64,000 nt of DNA, from positions 25,788 through 89,787 of the forward strand of contig RECQ01000040.1 in the NCBI GenBank assembly GCA_007693965.1, in the 5' to 3' direction. Position 1 is the stretch's first letter. Each line of letters opens with the position of its first letter. The notes beneath the pieces are model-generated. The model worked only from the letters and a program-made list of their open reading frames with translations. It was not told the DNA's origin and ran no database searches. A program made the translations under genes and the position numbers. This stretch comes from Phycisphaeraceae bacterium. GTDB taxonomy: Bacteria > Planctomycetota > Phycisphaerae > Phycisphaerales > UBA1924. Shown one piece after another: positions 53,284 to 60,872 of the stretch.

Positions 53284-53823
53284 ATGCCCCCTGTCGACCT
53301 GCAGCCCCACCTCATCGGCGACCTGATCGAGCTTCGTCCCCTCGCGCCGGAGGACTGGCCCGAGCTCTCCGCCGTCGCCAGCGATCCGCTCATCTGGGAG
53401 CAGCACCCGGCCCGGGATCGGCACGTCGAGTCGGTGTTCAGAATCTATTTCGATGGCGCCCTCGCCTCCCGCGGCGCCTTCGCGGTGATCGAACGGGACA
53501 CCGGGCGGATCATCGGCTCGACACGCTTCCACGGACACGATCCCGAACGCAGCGAGATCGAGATCGGCTGGACATTCCTCGCGCGTCGCTGCTGGGGCGG
53601 GCGGCACAACGCCGAGATGAAGCGGCTGCTGCTCGATCACGCCTTCGTCTTCGTGACAACCGTCATCTTCGTGGTCGGCGTTGACAACATCCGCTCGCAG
53701 AAGGCGGTGGAGCGGCTTGGCGCGGCGCCCCGGGAGATCGTGGAGCGGCCCGATCGACTCGGCCGGCCGCTGCGGAATTTTGTCTATGCGCTGGAGCGGA
53801 CCCAATGGCGTCGCCCAGCATGA
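53284..53823 (+). CDS. GNAT family N-acetyltransferase
   Basis: A 179-residue RimJ/RimL-like acetyltransferase. Residues 8-30 give the usual first strand and helix (LIGDLIELRPLAPEDWPELS). 'FAVIERDTGRIIGSTRFHGH' and 'EIEIGWTFLARRCWGGRHNA' are the core strands and acetyl-CoA region, with the final 'VDNIRSQKAVERLGAAPREI' typical of this group. It uses acetyl-CoA to modify an amine, possibly a small molecule or a protein N-terminus. The ATG at 53284 lies 120 bp from the shared operator of the divergent ArsR operon, so it may be co-regulated. Confidence 0.87.
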   Translation: MPPVDLQPHLIGDLIELRPLAPEDWPELSAVASDPLIWEQHPARDRHVESVFRIYFDGALASRGAFAVIERDTGRIIGSTRFHGHDPERSEIEIGWTFLARRCWGGRHNAEMKRLLLDHAFVFVTTVIFVVGVDNIRSQKAVERLGAAPREIVERPDRLGRPLRNFVYALERTQWRRPA

Positions 53824-53994
53824 CATGAATGAATTGGTATGGAGCAGGGTGTGGCGGCGGGTCAGGTTCATGATGCCAGGCAAGCGCTGATGCTATGCTG
53901 CCGCGGATTCAATGCTGATCAATTCCCGATGATGTCATGAAGTGTCGCCGCACTCGGTGTCAGCTCTGCGTGGGCGCAGCGATGGGAGGGCCTG

Positions 53995-54879
53995 ATGGCA
54001 AGACGGAAGTCTGATGCTGATCGAACCTTTGATGATATTCGAGATGTCTTCCAGCGTATTCCGTGGTGGGTCGGACCTCCAGTCATACTTATCATCTGGG
54101 TGCTCATCGCATTTATCGTGCCTTATTTGTTTACAGTCTTGAGCTCCGAGAGTGGAGAAAAAATACACGATTTGGCCTTTAAGGGGTTGACGGCCGCGGC
54201 AAAGCCTCTCGCGATACTGGTGGCCCTGCTCCTCACCCTGATCTGGCTCGCCGCACTCGTCATGAAGTTCAAGAACGCAGCTCGCCTTGATCGGCAGAGC
54301 GGCCTCGACAGCATTCGAACGTTGTCATGGCGAGACTTTGAACAACTCCTTGCTGAAGCGTTCCGGCGACAGGGCTATATGGTGCGGGACACCGGTCCCG
54401 GAGCGGACGGCGGTGTTGATCTGATCCTGGAGAAGGATGGACAACGGGTGCTGGTGCAGGCCAAGCAGTGGAAAAGCCGACAAGTTGGAGTCAAGATCGT
54501 CCGCGAGTTGCTTGGTGTGCAGGTCGCCGAGCGGGCGCACGGATCTTTCGTTGTAACCAGTGGTCAGGCCACCGACGAAGCGCGCCGATTTGGAAAGAAA
54601 AGTGGTGTCCGCATCATCGAAGGCCCGGAGTTGGAAGAGATGATCGGCGCCGTCCAGCGCCGCCGCAAGGCTGAGCCCGCTCAGATCCCTCGCACTCCGG
54701 TCCAGTCGGATCAGCCAGTTGGCTCAGCAGGCTCCCCGCCTGAGTGCCCAGCCTGCGGCGCCTCCATGAAGAAGCGAGTCGCGATGCGGGGCCCAAGCGC
54801 CGGTTCAACTTTCTGGGGTTGCTCGACTTATCCGAGTTGTCGCGCGACGAAGCCCTTCCCCGGAGTTGCATGTGATTGA
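53995..54879 (+). CDS. Membrane-anchored Mrr-like restriction endonuclease with C-terminal zinc ribbon
   Basis: A 294-residue protein. GGGAGG lies 5 bases before the ATG. Two membrane spans (about residues 25-48 and 72-92) precede an Mrr_cat nuclease domain (about 100-220): 'WRDFEQLLAEAFRRQGYMVR', GADGGVDLIL (catalytic Asp) and VLVQAKQWKSRQVGVKIVRE (Q-A-K motif). The C-terminus has CPACGASM...CSTYPSCRATK, a topoisomerase-type zinc ribbon. Orthologues of this membrane-linked arrangement are widespread in bacteria, and the family cleaves DNA, in some cases modified DNA. A defence role is inferred. It stands alone. Confidence 0.87.
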   Translation: MARRKSDADRTFDDIRDVFQRIPWWVGPPVILIIWVLIAFIVPYLFTVLSSESGEKIHDLAFKGLTAAAKPLAILVALLLTLIWLAALVMKFKNAARLDRQSGLDSIRTLSWRDFEQLLAEAFRRQGYMVRDTGPGADGGVDLILEKDGQRVLVQAKQWKSRQVGVKIVRELLGVQVAERAHGSFVVTSGQATDEARRFGKKSGVRIIEGPELEEMIGAVQRRRKAEPAQIPRTPVQSDQPVGSAGSPPECPACGASMKKRVAMRGPSAGSTFWGCSTYPSCRATKPFPGVACD

Positions 54880-54958
54880 TGTCGGCGATCGGCGCACGAG
54901 CCGAGTCCGTAGGGCCGACCCGCGCACATTATGGAGACTCCGTGATGACCCCGTCGGC

Positions 54959-55606
54959 TCACCACTGGCTGAGGTAGCGCGACGCTCTTCCCATTCCATC
55001 GCGCAGCTTCTCCACCGCGCGCCCCGCCATGCGCCGCACTGCATCCTCGGTCTTCCCCATCGCCGCAGCGACTTGCGCCAGCGGCTCCTCTTCCAGATAC
55101 AACCTCGTCACCACCTCGCGATGCTCCTCCGGCAGCCGCGCGATGCAGCCCATCATGGCGCCCACGGCGTCATCTTTCCGCACGATGCGACTGGGTGAAG
55201 GATCCAGCCCGCCGCAGCGGGCCAGCAACGACTCGCGACGTGAGGCGGCGGCGCCGGTGGGCGTCTCCCGCGCGACATCCCGCTTCTGCCGCCGCAGCCG
55301 TCGCACATGGTCGATGAACCGGTGGTCGACGATCCGCGTGGCCCAGTGGTAGAACGAGTCCTCCCCCCGATCCTCGAAATCAGCCAGGCCGCGGAAGATG
55401 TCTATGTACGCCTCCTGCAGGATGTCCTCCGGCTCGATCTTCCCCTGCCAGTCCACGCCGATCTTGCGTTTGGCGAAGCCGTACAGCCGGCTGTGATACA
55501 CGCACAGCAGCGTCTCCACAGCCTCCTCGTCGCCGCCCGCCGCGGCGTCGCGCAGCCGGGCCAGCTCGTCAGGATCAACCGGACTGTTCTGCGGTTCCGA
55601 TGTCAT
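54959..55606 (-). CDS. ECF RNA polymerase sigma factor
   Basis: A 215-residue sigma factor. Region 2 covers about residues 25-100 (ETLLCVYHSRLYGFAKRKIG, then PEDILQEAYIDIFRGLADF, and FYHWATRIVDHRFIDHVRRL). A region 4 helix-turn-helix ends the protein (LPEEHREVVTRLYLEEEPLA, VAAAMGKTEDAVRRMAGRAV). It belongs to the planctomycete-type ECF factors found beside Ser/Thr kinases. It is divergent from the TPR kinase gene with a 62-bp intergenic gap, so shared regulation and kinase control are likely. Confidence 0.9.
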   Translation of the reverse strand: MTSEPQNSPVDPDELARLRDAAAGGDEEAVETLLCVYHSRLYGFAKRKIGVDWQGKIEPEDILQEAYIDIFRGLADFEDRGEDSFYHWATRIVDHRFIDHVRRLRRQKRDVARETPTGAAASRRESLLARCGGLDPSPSRIVRKDDAVGAMMGCIARLPEEHREVVTRLYLEEEPLAQVAAAMGKTEDAVRRMAGRAVEKLRDGMGRASRYLSQW

Positions 55607-55668
55607 CGCTCACCGGATAGCATACATGAGTTCGGATCACTCCCCCTCGTCCACCCCGGGTCGAATGA

Positions 55669-58155
55669 ATGAGCCAAGCCGACGATCACAAGGTGAGAGA
55701 GATCGTGGCCCGCTTCATGGAGAGCCGCAGGGCCGGGAGCGGCGCCTCGCTCGATGATGTGATCCTCAGCACCCCCGGCGTCTCCGATCCCCGCTCGGCC
55801 CGCGACGCCGCCCTCCATGCCCTGACCTCCTGCGCCGACCTCTCCGATCTGGCCGAACTCGCCGGCGAAGGCGGCCCCCCGCCGGAGGAAGAGTTCCCGG
55901 AGCTCGATGGTTACGACATCGTCGACTGGATCGGCCAAGGCGGCATGGGGCAGGTGTACGAGGCGTACCAGCGATCGACGGGGCGGCGCGTCGCGATCAA
56001 GTTCATGCTCCCCGGCGCCGCCTCCACCGAGTCGGCCCGGCGGCGCTTCGAGCGCGAGGTCGAGCTGATCGCGCGGCTGGAGCATCCGAACATCGTCTCG
56101 ATCCTCGATTCGGGCGTATCGAACGGGCGCGCCTATTACGCGATGGAGTACGTCGAGGGGCGCCCGCTCGATCTGGCCCTCATCCCCGGCGAGTGCAACC
56201 CGCGCGAGGCGATGGCCATGATCGCGGTCATCGCCGAGGCGGTCGACTACGCCCACCAGCGCGGCGTGCTGCACCGCGACCTTAAACCCTCGAACATCAT
56301 GGTCGACGCCCGAGGCGATCCGCGCCTCTTCGACTTCGGCCTCGCAAAGGCGATCGAGTCCGGCGCCGACGCCCCGATGGAGATGACGCTCTCCCAGCCC
56401 GGCCAGCTCCTCGGCACGCTCGGCTACATGCCGCCCGAGCAGGCCCGCGGCGAGCTGCGTCAGACAAGCGTGCGCTCCGACGTCTATTCCCTTGGCGCCA
56501 TCGGCTACGAACTGATCACCGGGCGCCTCCCCTGCCCCGTCTCCGGTCCGCTGAGCCAGACGCTGACGCGGATCGAATCGCTCGATGCGCCGCGCCCCTC
56601 ATCGCTGCGTTCTCAGGTCGATCACGACATCGATGCGATCCTGCTCAAAGCGCTGGAGAAATCGTCCGAGCGGCGCTACGCCACCGCGGGCGAGCTCGCC
56701 GCGGACATCAGGCGTTACCTCGCCCACCAGCCCATCACGGCGCGTCGGATCGGCCGGGCGACGCGCGCTGCGCGATGGGTGCGCCGCAACCAGGCGGTTT
56801 CGGCCGTCGGCGCCGCGGCGATTCTCACGGTGATCACCGTCTTCTCGGTCGCCTTCCTGCGTGTGAAGCAGGAGCGCGATTCGACGCAGGAGGTCGCCGC
56901 TTCGCTGGCCGATGTCCTCCAGCGCATCGATCCCGAGAAGCAGAGCACGCGCACCGAAACGATCGCCGAGATCGTCGACGGCTTCACGGTCAGCATCGAT
57001 CGCCTGCGGCGTCAGCCCGAGTTCCAGTCCCGCCTGCGCAGCATGGTCGGGCTCGCCTATCGCGGCCTCGGCGATTACCAGAAGGCGGAGGCCCAGTTCC
57101 GCGCGGCGCTCGAGTCGCAGCGCCGCCTGCGCGGCGCCGGCCATCCCGATGTCGCCGAGGCCCACCACAACCTCGCCAGCGCGCTCTACTGGCTCGGTGA
57201 TTACGACGAAGCCGAGCGCCACTACATGCAGGCGCGGAGCGTCCTCAGTGAGGCGTTCCGGCGCGGCGACCACGCGCAGGGTCCTCAGCTGGCGCGGACG
57301 CTCGATCATCTCTCCACGACGCTCGGCAAGCTCGATCGACTCGAACAGGCGGAGGCCATCTCACGCGAAGCGCTCGAGCTGCGGCTCGAACTGCTCGGCG
57401 AGACCCACATCGACGTCGCGCAGAGCCTGAACAACATGGCCCGAATCCTCAACGAGCGGGGGAAGCACGCAGAGGCCGCCGAGGCGTGCGAGCAGGCGCT
57501 CTCGATCCTCCGCTCCATGGGCGGCGCCGCGCGCCGGGGCGAGGCGTCGCTCCTGCACCACCACGCCCACGCGATGTTCGGCCTCGGCCACGCGGAAGAG
57601 GCCAAGCGCATGCTCGGCGAGGCCATCGACATCCTGAGCGAGCTGTGGAGCGAGGACCATGAGCGCGTCGCCGTGAGCCTGCTGCTCCTTGCGGAAGTGA
57701 AACTGAGCACTGAGCGGTTGCAGGAAGCCGAGCGATTCGCAGGGCGGGCCCTGACGATCTGGCGATCAAGCTTCACCGGCGCCCATCCCGACATCGCCTC
57801 CGCGCTCACGCTGCTCGGGACCATCCGCCTGCGCGCCGGCGACGCCGCAGGCGCGGAGCCGCTCCTGCGCGAGGCCGCGGCGATGTGCAGCGAAATCTGG
57901 ATTGATCAGGGCGCCTGGCGCATCGCCCGCGCCCAAAGCGCGCTGGGCGAATGCCTCGCGCAGATGTCACATTACGACGAGGCGGAGACACTGCTCCGCG
58001 GCGCGCTCGATACATTCCGTCAGACCCGAGGCGACTCCGACCCCGCCACAGCGCTGACGATCAACAGGCTTGCCGATTTGTACGAAGCGACGGGAAGGGG
58101 CGATATGGCCATGCAATTGCGCATCGAACTGGAATCGCTCGCTGAGCGACTCTGA
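55669..58155 (+). CDS. Ser/Thr protein kinase with transmembrane segment and TPR repeats
   Basis: An 828-residue signalling protein. Its N-terminal 80 residues are probably regulatory. The kinase domain (about 80-350) has IGQGGMGQVYEAY, VAIKFML, HRDLKPSN at about residue 202, DFG near 221, and 'GTLGYMPPEQARGELRQTSV', the canonical PknB-type activation segment. One membrane span lies at about 377-398 (VGAAAILTVITVFSVAFLRV). Residues about 440-820 form roughly ten tetratricopeptide repeats of the kinesin-light-chain type (AEAHHNLASALYWLGDYDEA is one). It is divergent from an ECF sigma factor gene, the common planctomycete pairing. Confidence 0.93.
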   Translation: MSQADDHKVREIVARFMESRRAGSGASLDDVILSTPGVSDPRSARDAALHALTSCADLSDLAELAGEGGPPPEEEFPELDGYDIVDWIGQGGMGQVYEAYQRSTGRRVAIKFMLPGAASTESARRRFEREVELIARLEHPNIVSILDSGVSNGRAYYAMEYVEGRPLDLALIPGECNPREAMAMIAVIAEAVDYAHQRGVLHRDLKPSNIMVDARGDPRLFDFGLAKAIESGADAPMEMTLSQPGQLLGTLGYMPPEQARGELRQTSVRSDVYSLGAIGYELITGRLPCPVSGPLSQTLTRIESLDAPRPSSLRSQVDHDIDAILLKALEKSSERRYATAGELAADIRRYLAHQPITARRIGRATRAARWVRRNQAVSAVGAAAILTVITVFSVAFLRVKQERDSTQEVAASLADVLQRIDPEKQSTRTETIAEIVDGFTVSIDRLRRQPEFQSRLRSMVGLAYRGLGDYQKAEAQFRAALESQRRLRGAGHPDVAEAHHNLASALYWLGDYDEAERHYMQARSVLSEAFRRGDHAQGPQLARTLDHLSTTLGKLDRLEQAEAISREALELRLELLGETHIDVAQSLNNMARILNERGKHAEAAEACEQALSILRSMGGAARRGEASLLHHHAHAMFGLGHAEEAKRMLGEAIDILSELWSEDHERVAVSLLLLAEVKLSTERLQEAERFAGRALTIWRSSFTGAHPDIASALTLLGTIRLRAGDAAGAEPLLREAAAMCSEIWIDQGAWRIARAQSALGECLAQMSHYDEAETLLRGALDTFRQTRGDSDPATALTINRLADLYEATGRGDMAMQLRIELESLAERL

Positions 58156-58174
58156 ATACCCGCCCGGTCGCCAA

Positions 58175-58876
58175 TCAGGCGCGGCGCCGACGCGATGCGA
58201 CGGCCAGACCGATTCCGAGCGCTGCGAGCGTGCCCGGCGTGGGAATGACGCCGGTCAGATAGATCGTGTACGACCCGATCTCGCCCTCGCCGATCCAGCC
58301 GTCAATCACTCCAGGCCCGCCCGGTCCCGTGGGGCCGGAGATCGTGGTCAGCGATGGGAAATCAAAGATCGGGTCTCCGTCCGCGAGCGGCTGGTTGAAG
58401 AAGCCGCTGATCGCGATGAAATAGAACCCTGGCCCGGGGATCGCCGGCGTGGCGCTGTCGTCCGAGGGCGCTGCGATGAACGAGCCATCCTGATTGGGTG
58501 CGAGGGAAAAGGGCGTCATCACGTTGCCGAGCAAGCCGCGCCCGTTCGCATCAAAGAGGAAGAGCTGTGAGTTGAAATCGGAGTCGCTGAGGCCGTCGGG
58601 ATCGGCGCCATCGGTGCGGGCGCTGAAGTTCAGCGGATCGTTGATGTAGATCCGGTACATGTCCTCAAAGTCCGGATCGTCCAGACCCCGCAAGCTGGAG
58701 CCGGACAGCTCGCCGCTGATGGTTTTCACCGGGCTCACGAGCACATCCTGAGCCGTTCCCGGGAGCGAGCCCGCTCCGGGAGGCTGCTCGGCCCAGTCGG
58801 GGCCGGCCAGTGCGCCGGGCATGGTAAGGAGCGCAACCCCGAGTGATGCGCACGCGATCATCCGAATGTATGACAT
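58175..58876 (-). CDS. Secreted PEP-CTERM-type sorting-domain protein
   Basis: A 233-residue exported protein. The signal peptide is residues 1-24 (IACASLGVALLTMPGALA/G). The middle holds a beta-rich domain of the type seen in proteins with DVxRIYIxDP-like runs (EDMYRIYINDPLNFSARTD). The C-terminus is a sorting tail: IPTPGTLAALGIGLAVASRR ending RRRA, a PEP-CTERM variant with PTPG, a membrane span and an Arg cluster. Such proteins are processed by an exosortase, none of which is in the window. Function is unknown, but secretion to the cell surface or matrix is expected. It is convergent with the kinase gene, 19 bp apart. Confidence 0.85.
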   Translation of the reverse strand: MSYIRMIACASLGVALLTMPGALAGPDWAEQPPGAGSLPGTAQDVLVSPVKTISGELSGSSLRGLDDPDFEDMYRIYINDPLNFSARTDGADPDGLSDSDFNSQLFLFDANGRGLLGNVMTPFSLAPNQDGSFIAAPSDDSATPAIPGPGFYFIAISGFFNQPLADGDPIFDFPSLTTISGPTGPGGPGVIDGWIGEGEIGSYTIYLTGVIPTPGTLAALGIGLAVASRRRRA

Positions 58877-59188
58877 CTGATCCCTTCCGCGCCTGCCGGG
58901 TCCTCAATCCCCTGAGACACCGACGGACGATTGGCCAAGCGCCACCGGGGCGCGGCCGGACATGTTTCACTCTTGCTGACCCGCACGCCGGCGATCACGG
59001 CCAATCCGAGGGGTATCCGCTCCATCCACAGCCCACAAGGTACACCGCCTTCGCGGAGCGAGCAATGAAAAAGAACGATCGGCGGGTGGTGGCGCCGCCG
59101 CAGGCCGCTTGTGCGGCGGGCGATCGGATGCGATATCCTTCCCGGACCCATGACCGAGGCCCGGCGCACCGCCCGGGCGATCGGCCTT
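58877..59188. other. Intergenic region upstream of tRNA-Val
   Basis: A 312-bp gap between the PEP-CTERM gene and tRNA-Val. A small inverted repeat (GCCGC...GCGGC type) lies around 59095-59120. No gene or strong promoter pattern was seen; open frames in it are not protein-like. Confidence 0.35.
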
Positions 59189-59262
59189 GGGCGCATAGCT
59201 CAGTTGGCTAGAGCGCTGCCGTCACATGGCAGAGGTCACAGGTTCGAGTCCTGTTGCGCTCA
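59189..59262 (+). tRNA. tRNA-Val (anticodon CAC), carrying the element's attachment site
   Basis: A 74-nt cloverleaf without encoded CCA. The acceptor GGGCGCA pairs with TGCGCTC (one G-T pair), the anticodon stem CTGCC/GGCAG holds loop GTCACAT (anticodon CAC), and the T arm is ACAGG/CCTGT with TTCGAGT. It reads GTG. Its 3' half from the anticodon loop (59222-59262) is shared with the 3' end of the convergent integrase gene. Confidence 0.95.
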
Positions 59263-60529
59263 TTAGAGCATTTTGCGCACGATTGCGCCCTTGTGCGCCG
59301 TTGTGCGTATCGCCCTTGTTTTCCAGCGTTTCCGTCGATTCGTGGTCTTCGGCGCACACTGGCGCAGTCGTGCGCTCCGACGCATTTCCGACACCCTGTC
59401 CCGACAGTTTCCCGACCACTTCCGACCCGCGCGTCACCAGGTCGAAGTGTTCGTCGCGGAGATGCAGGTAGTGCTTGGCTGCGATCGTGGGGGAATGGCC
59501 GAGCCAGCGGGCGACCACATGACCGGGCGCCTGGTCCGCCCAATCCGTCTCGCAGCTCGCCCTGAGGTTCTGGAACAGCCGCGGCCACGGGGTCACCCCG
59601 GCCCGGGCCATGAGCCTGAGGGCGTGCGTCCTCAAGTTCGTGGCGCTGTCCAGGCCCGCGAGCATCCGATCCTCCCCCGGCTCGGCGTCATCGAAGAGGC
59701 GAAGCAGAATGTCCCGGACCTTCGGGGCGAGAGGTACCACCCGAACCGCGTGGTCTCCCCCGTGGTGAGCCGTCTTGGGGCTCCGCACGGTCAGCCTCCC
59801 GCCTCCCCAATCCACGTCGGCCCAGTTCAGGGCCACAAGCTCGGAGGGGCAACGGAGCCCCGCGAATCGCGTCAGGGCGAAGACGGCGCGCCATCGCCCA
59901 TCGGGGGATTCGTCGATGAGGCGGTCCACTGTCTCGGCGGGGACGTACACACTTCGGAGCGGGTTGCATTGTGAGCCGGGACGGAGCCCCTCGAATGGGC
60001 TCTCCGCCAGCATCTTCCATCGGACACCCTTCCCGAAGATTATTTTCGCGATCTGTGTGCGCTTCGAGACCGTCGCGACGGCGTAGGTGCTTGTGAGCGA
60101 GTCTCGCCATTCGTCGGCGTCGGACGGGCTGATCGACTCCAGTTCCCGGGAGTCCCCGAAGGTTTCTCGCAGCGAATCGATCGTCTGCTTGTAGGCCGCC
60201 CGTGTGCTTGCCTTGAGCGCCTTCGTCGATCGCTCGAAGCGCTCCACCAGCATCGCCACGGTGTACGTCTCCCGCTGCTCTCGAGGGTTGACGAGCCCAG
60301 CCTTGGCGAGCTTCGCGTGCAGGGCCTCGGGGATCGATCCGACCCACTCGGCGAGCGCGGGGGGAAGGGGATCCCCGGTCCGCGTGCAGGCGTGCAGCTG
60401 CTCCACGCGCCGATGCAGCGCCTCCGCTGTCTTCTCACACTTGCCCGGCGGGCAGATCGTGTGCCGCTGGCCGTTGACAGTGACCTCGATTCGCCATCCC
60501 CCCGACCGATTCCGAGATAGTGACGCCAT
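59222..60529 (-). CDS. int: Tyrosine recombinase (phage-type integrase) overlapping tRNA-Val
   Basis: A 435-residue site-specific recombinase. The arm/core-binding part is in residues 85-190. The catalytic domain holds GLRCPSEL (Arg226), SPKTAHH (Lys252), NLRAS (321-325, where Asn replaces the usual His of HxxR), RWLGHSPTIAAKHYLHLRDE with His345 and the nucleophile Tyr354. The last 14 codons and the stop read through the antisense of the tRNA-Val 3' half (SATGLEPVTSAM). This overlap marks the integration site, and the gene presumably regains this tail from the host tRNA on integration. It lies 3 bp from the XRE regulator gene. Confidence 0.9.
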   Translation of the reverse strand: MASLSRNRSGGWRIEVTVNGQRHTICPPGKCEKTAEALHRRVEQLHACTRTGDPLPPALAEWVGSIPEALHAKLAKAGLVNPREQRETYTVAMLVERFERSTKALKASTRAAYKQTIDSLRETFGDSRELESISPSDADEWRDSLTSTYAVATVSKRTQIAKIIFGKGVRWKMLAESPFEGLRPGSQCNPLRSVYVPAETVDRLIDESPDGRWRAVFALTRFAGLRCPSELVALNWADVDWGGGRLTVRSPKTAHHGGDHAVRVVPLAPKVRDILLRLFDDAEPGEDRMLAGLDSATNLRTHALRLMARAGVTPWPRLFQNLRASCETDWADQAPGHVVARWLGHSPTIAAKHYLHLRDEHFDLVTRGSEVVGKLSGQGVGNASERTTAPVCAEDHESTETLENKGDTHNGAQGRNRAQNALMSATGLEPVTSAM

Positions 60530-60532
60530 CGT

Positions 60533-60748
60533 TCAGCCCTTCCTTTTCGCGCTGCGCCGCCGGGGGCGCAGGATGATTTCCATGTCCAGCGCCTCGGCGA
60601 TGCGCTCCACGGTTTCAAGTGAGGGCGTGTTCAGCCCCCGGACCAGCCTGGAGAGTTGCGATTCCGCCAGGCCCGATCGCTTGCTGATCGCGTAGCGGCT
60701 CTCGCCGCTGGCGCTGATCGCCTTCCTGATGCTCTCTGTCAGATCCAT
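60533..60748 (-). CDS. XRE family helix-turn-helix regulator
   Basis: A 71-residue HTH_3 protein: SRYAISKRSGLAESQLSRLV (about 17-36) is the helix-turn-helix and 'TPSLETVERIAEALDMEIIL' its stabilising helices, ending in a basic tail (RPRRRSAKRKG). It ends 3 bp before the integrase start, so it probably controls integrase expression or element state. Upstream, 60796-60861 holds five copies of the heptamer ACCGACA, a good candidate operator array. Confidence 0.85.
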   Translation of the reverse strand: MDLTESIRKAISASGESRYAISKRSGLAESQLSRLVRGLNTPSLETVERIAEALDMEIILRPRRRSAKRKG

Positions 60749-60795
60749 GTGAGCAGTGTACTCCGATGCTTGTCTGTGTGCAAGGCCCCGGGTCG

Positions 60796-60861
60796 TGTCG
60801 GTGAGTCACCGACAACCGACACCGACAAGGTTTCCAGCCTCTGAGGCGGGGTTGTGTCGGT
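60796..60861. repeat. Cluster of five ACCGACA heptamers between XRE and primase genes
   Basis: TGTCGGT (60796-60802), ACCGACA at 60808, 60815 and 60821, and TGTCGGT (60855-60861). The first two form a perfect 9-bp-arm palindrome with one central base (60796-60814). The array lies in the only intergenic gap of the element, upstream of the regulator, and could be an operator set or replication iterons. Confidence 0.6.
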
Positions 60862-60872
60862 GGGGCGAGCCA

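Noticed and set aside
59208..59588. Frame ending NRTRTCDLCHVTAAL at tRNA-Val
   Set aside because: Another tRNA translation artefact in the frame next to the true integrase tail.
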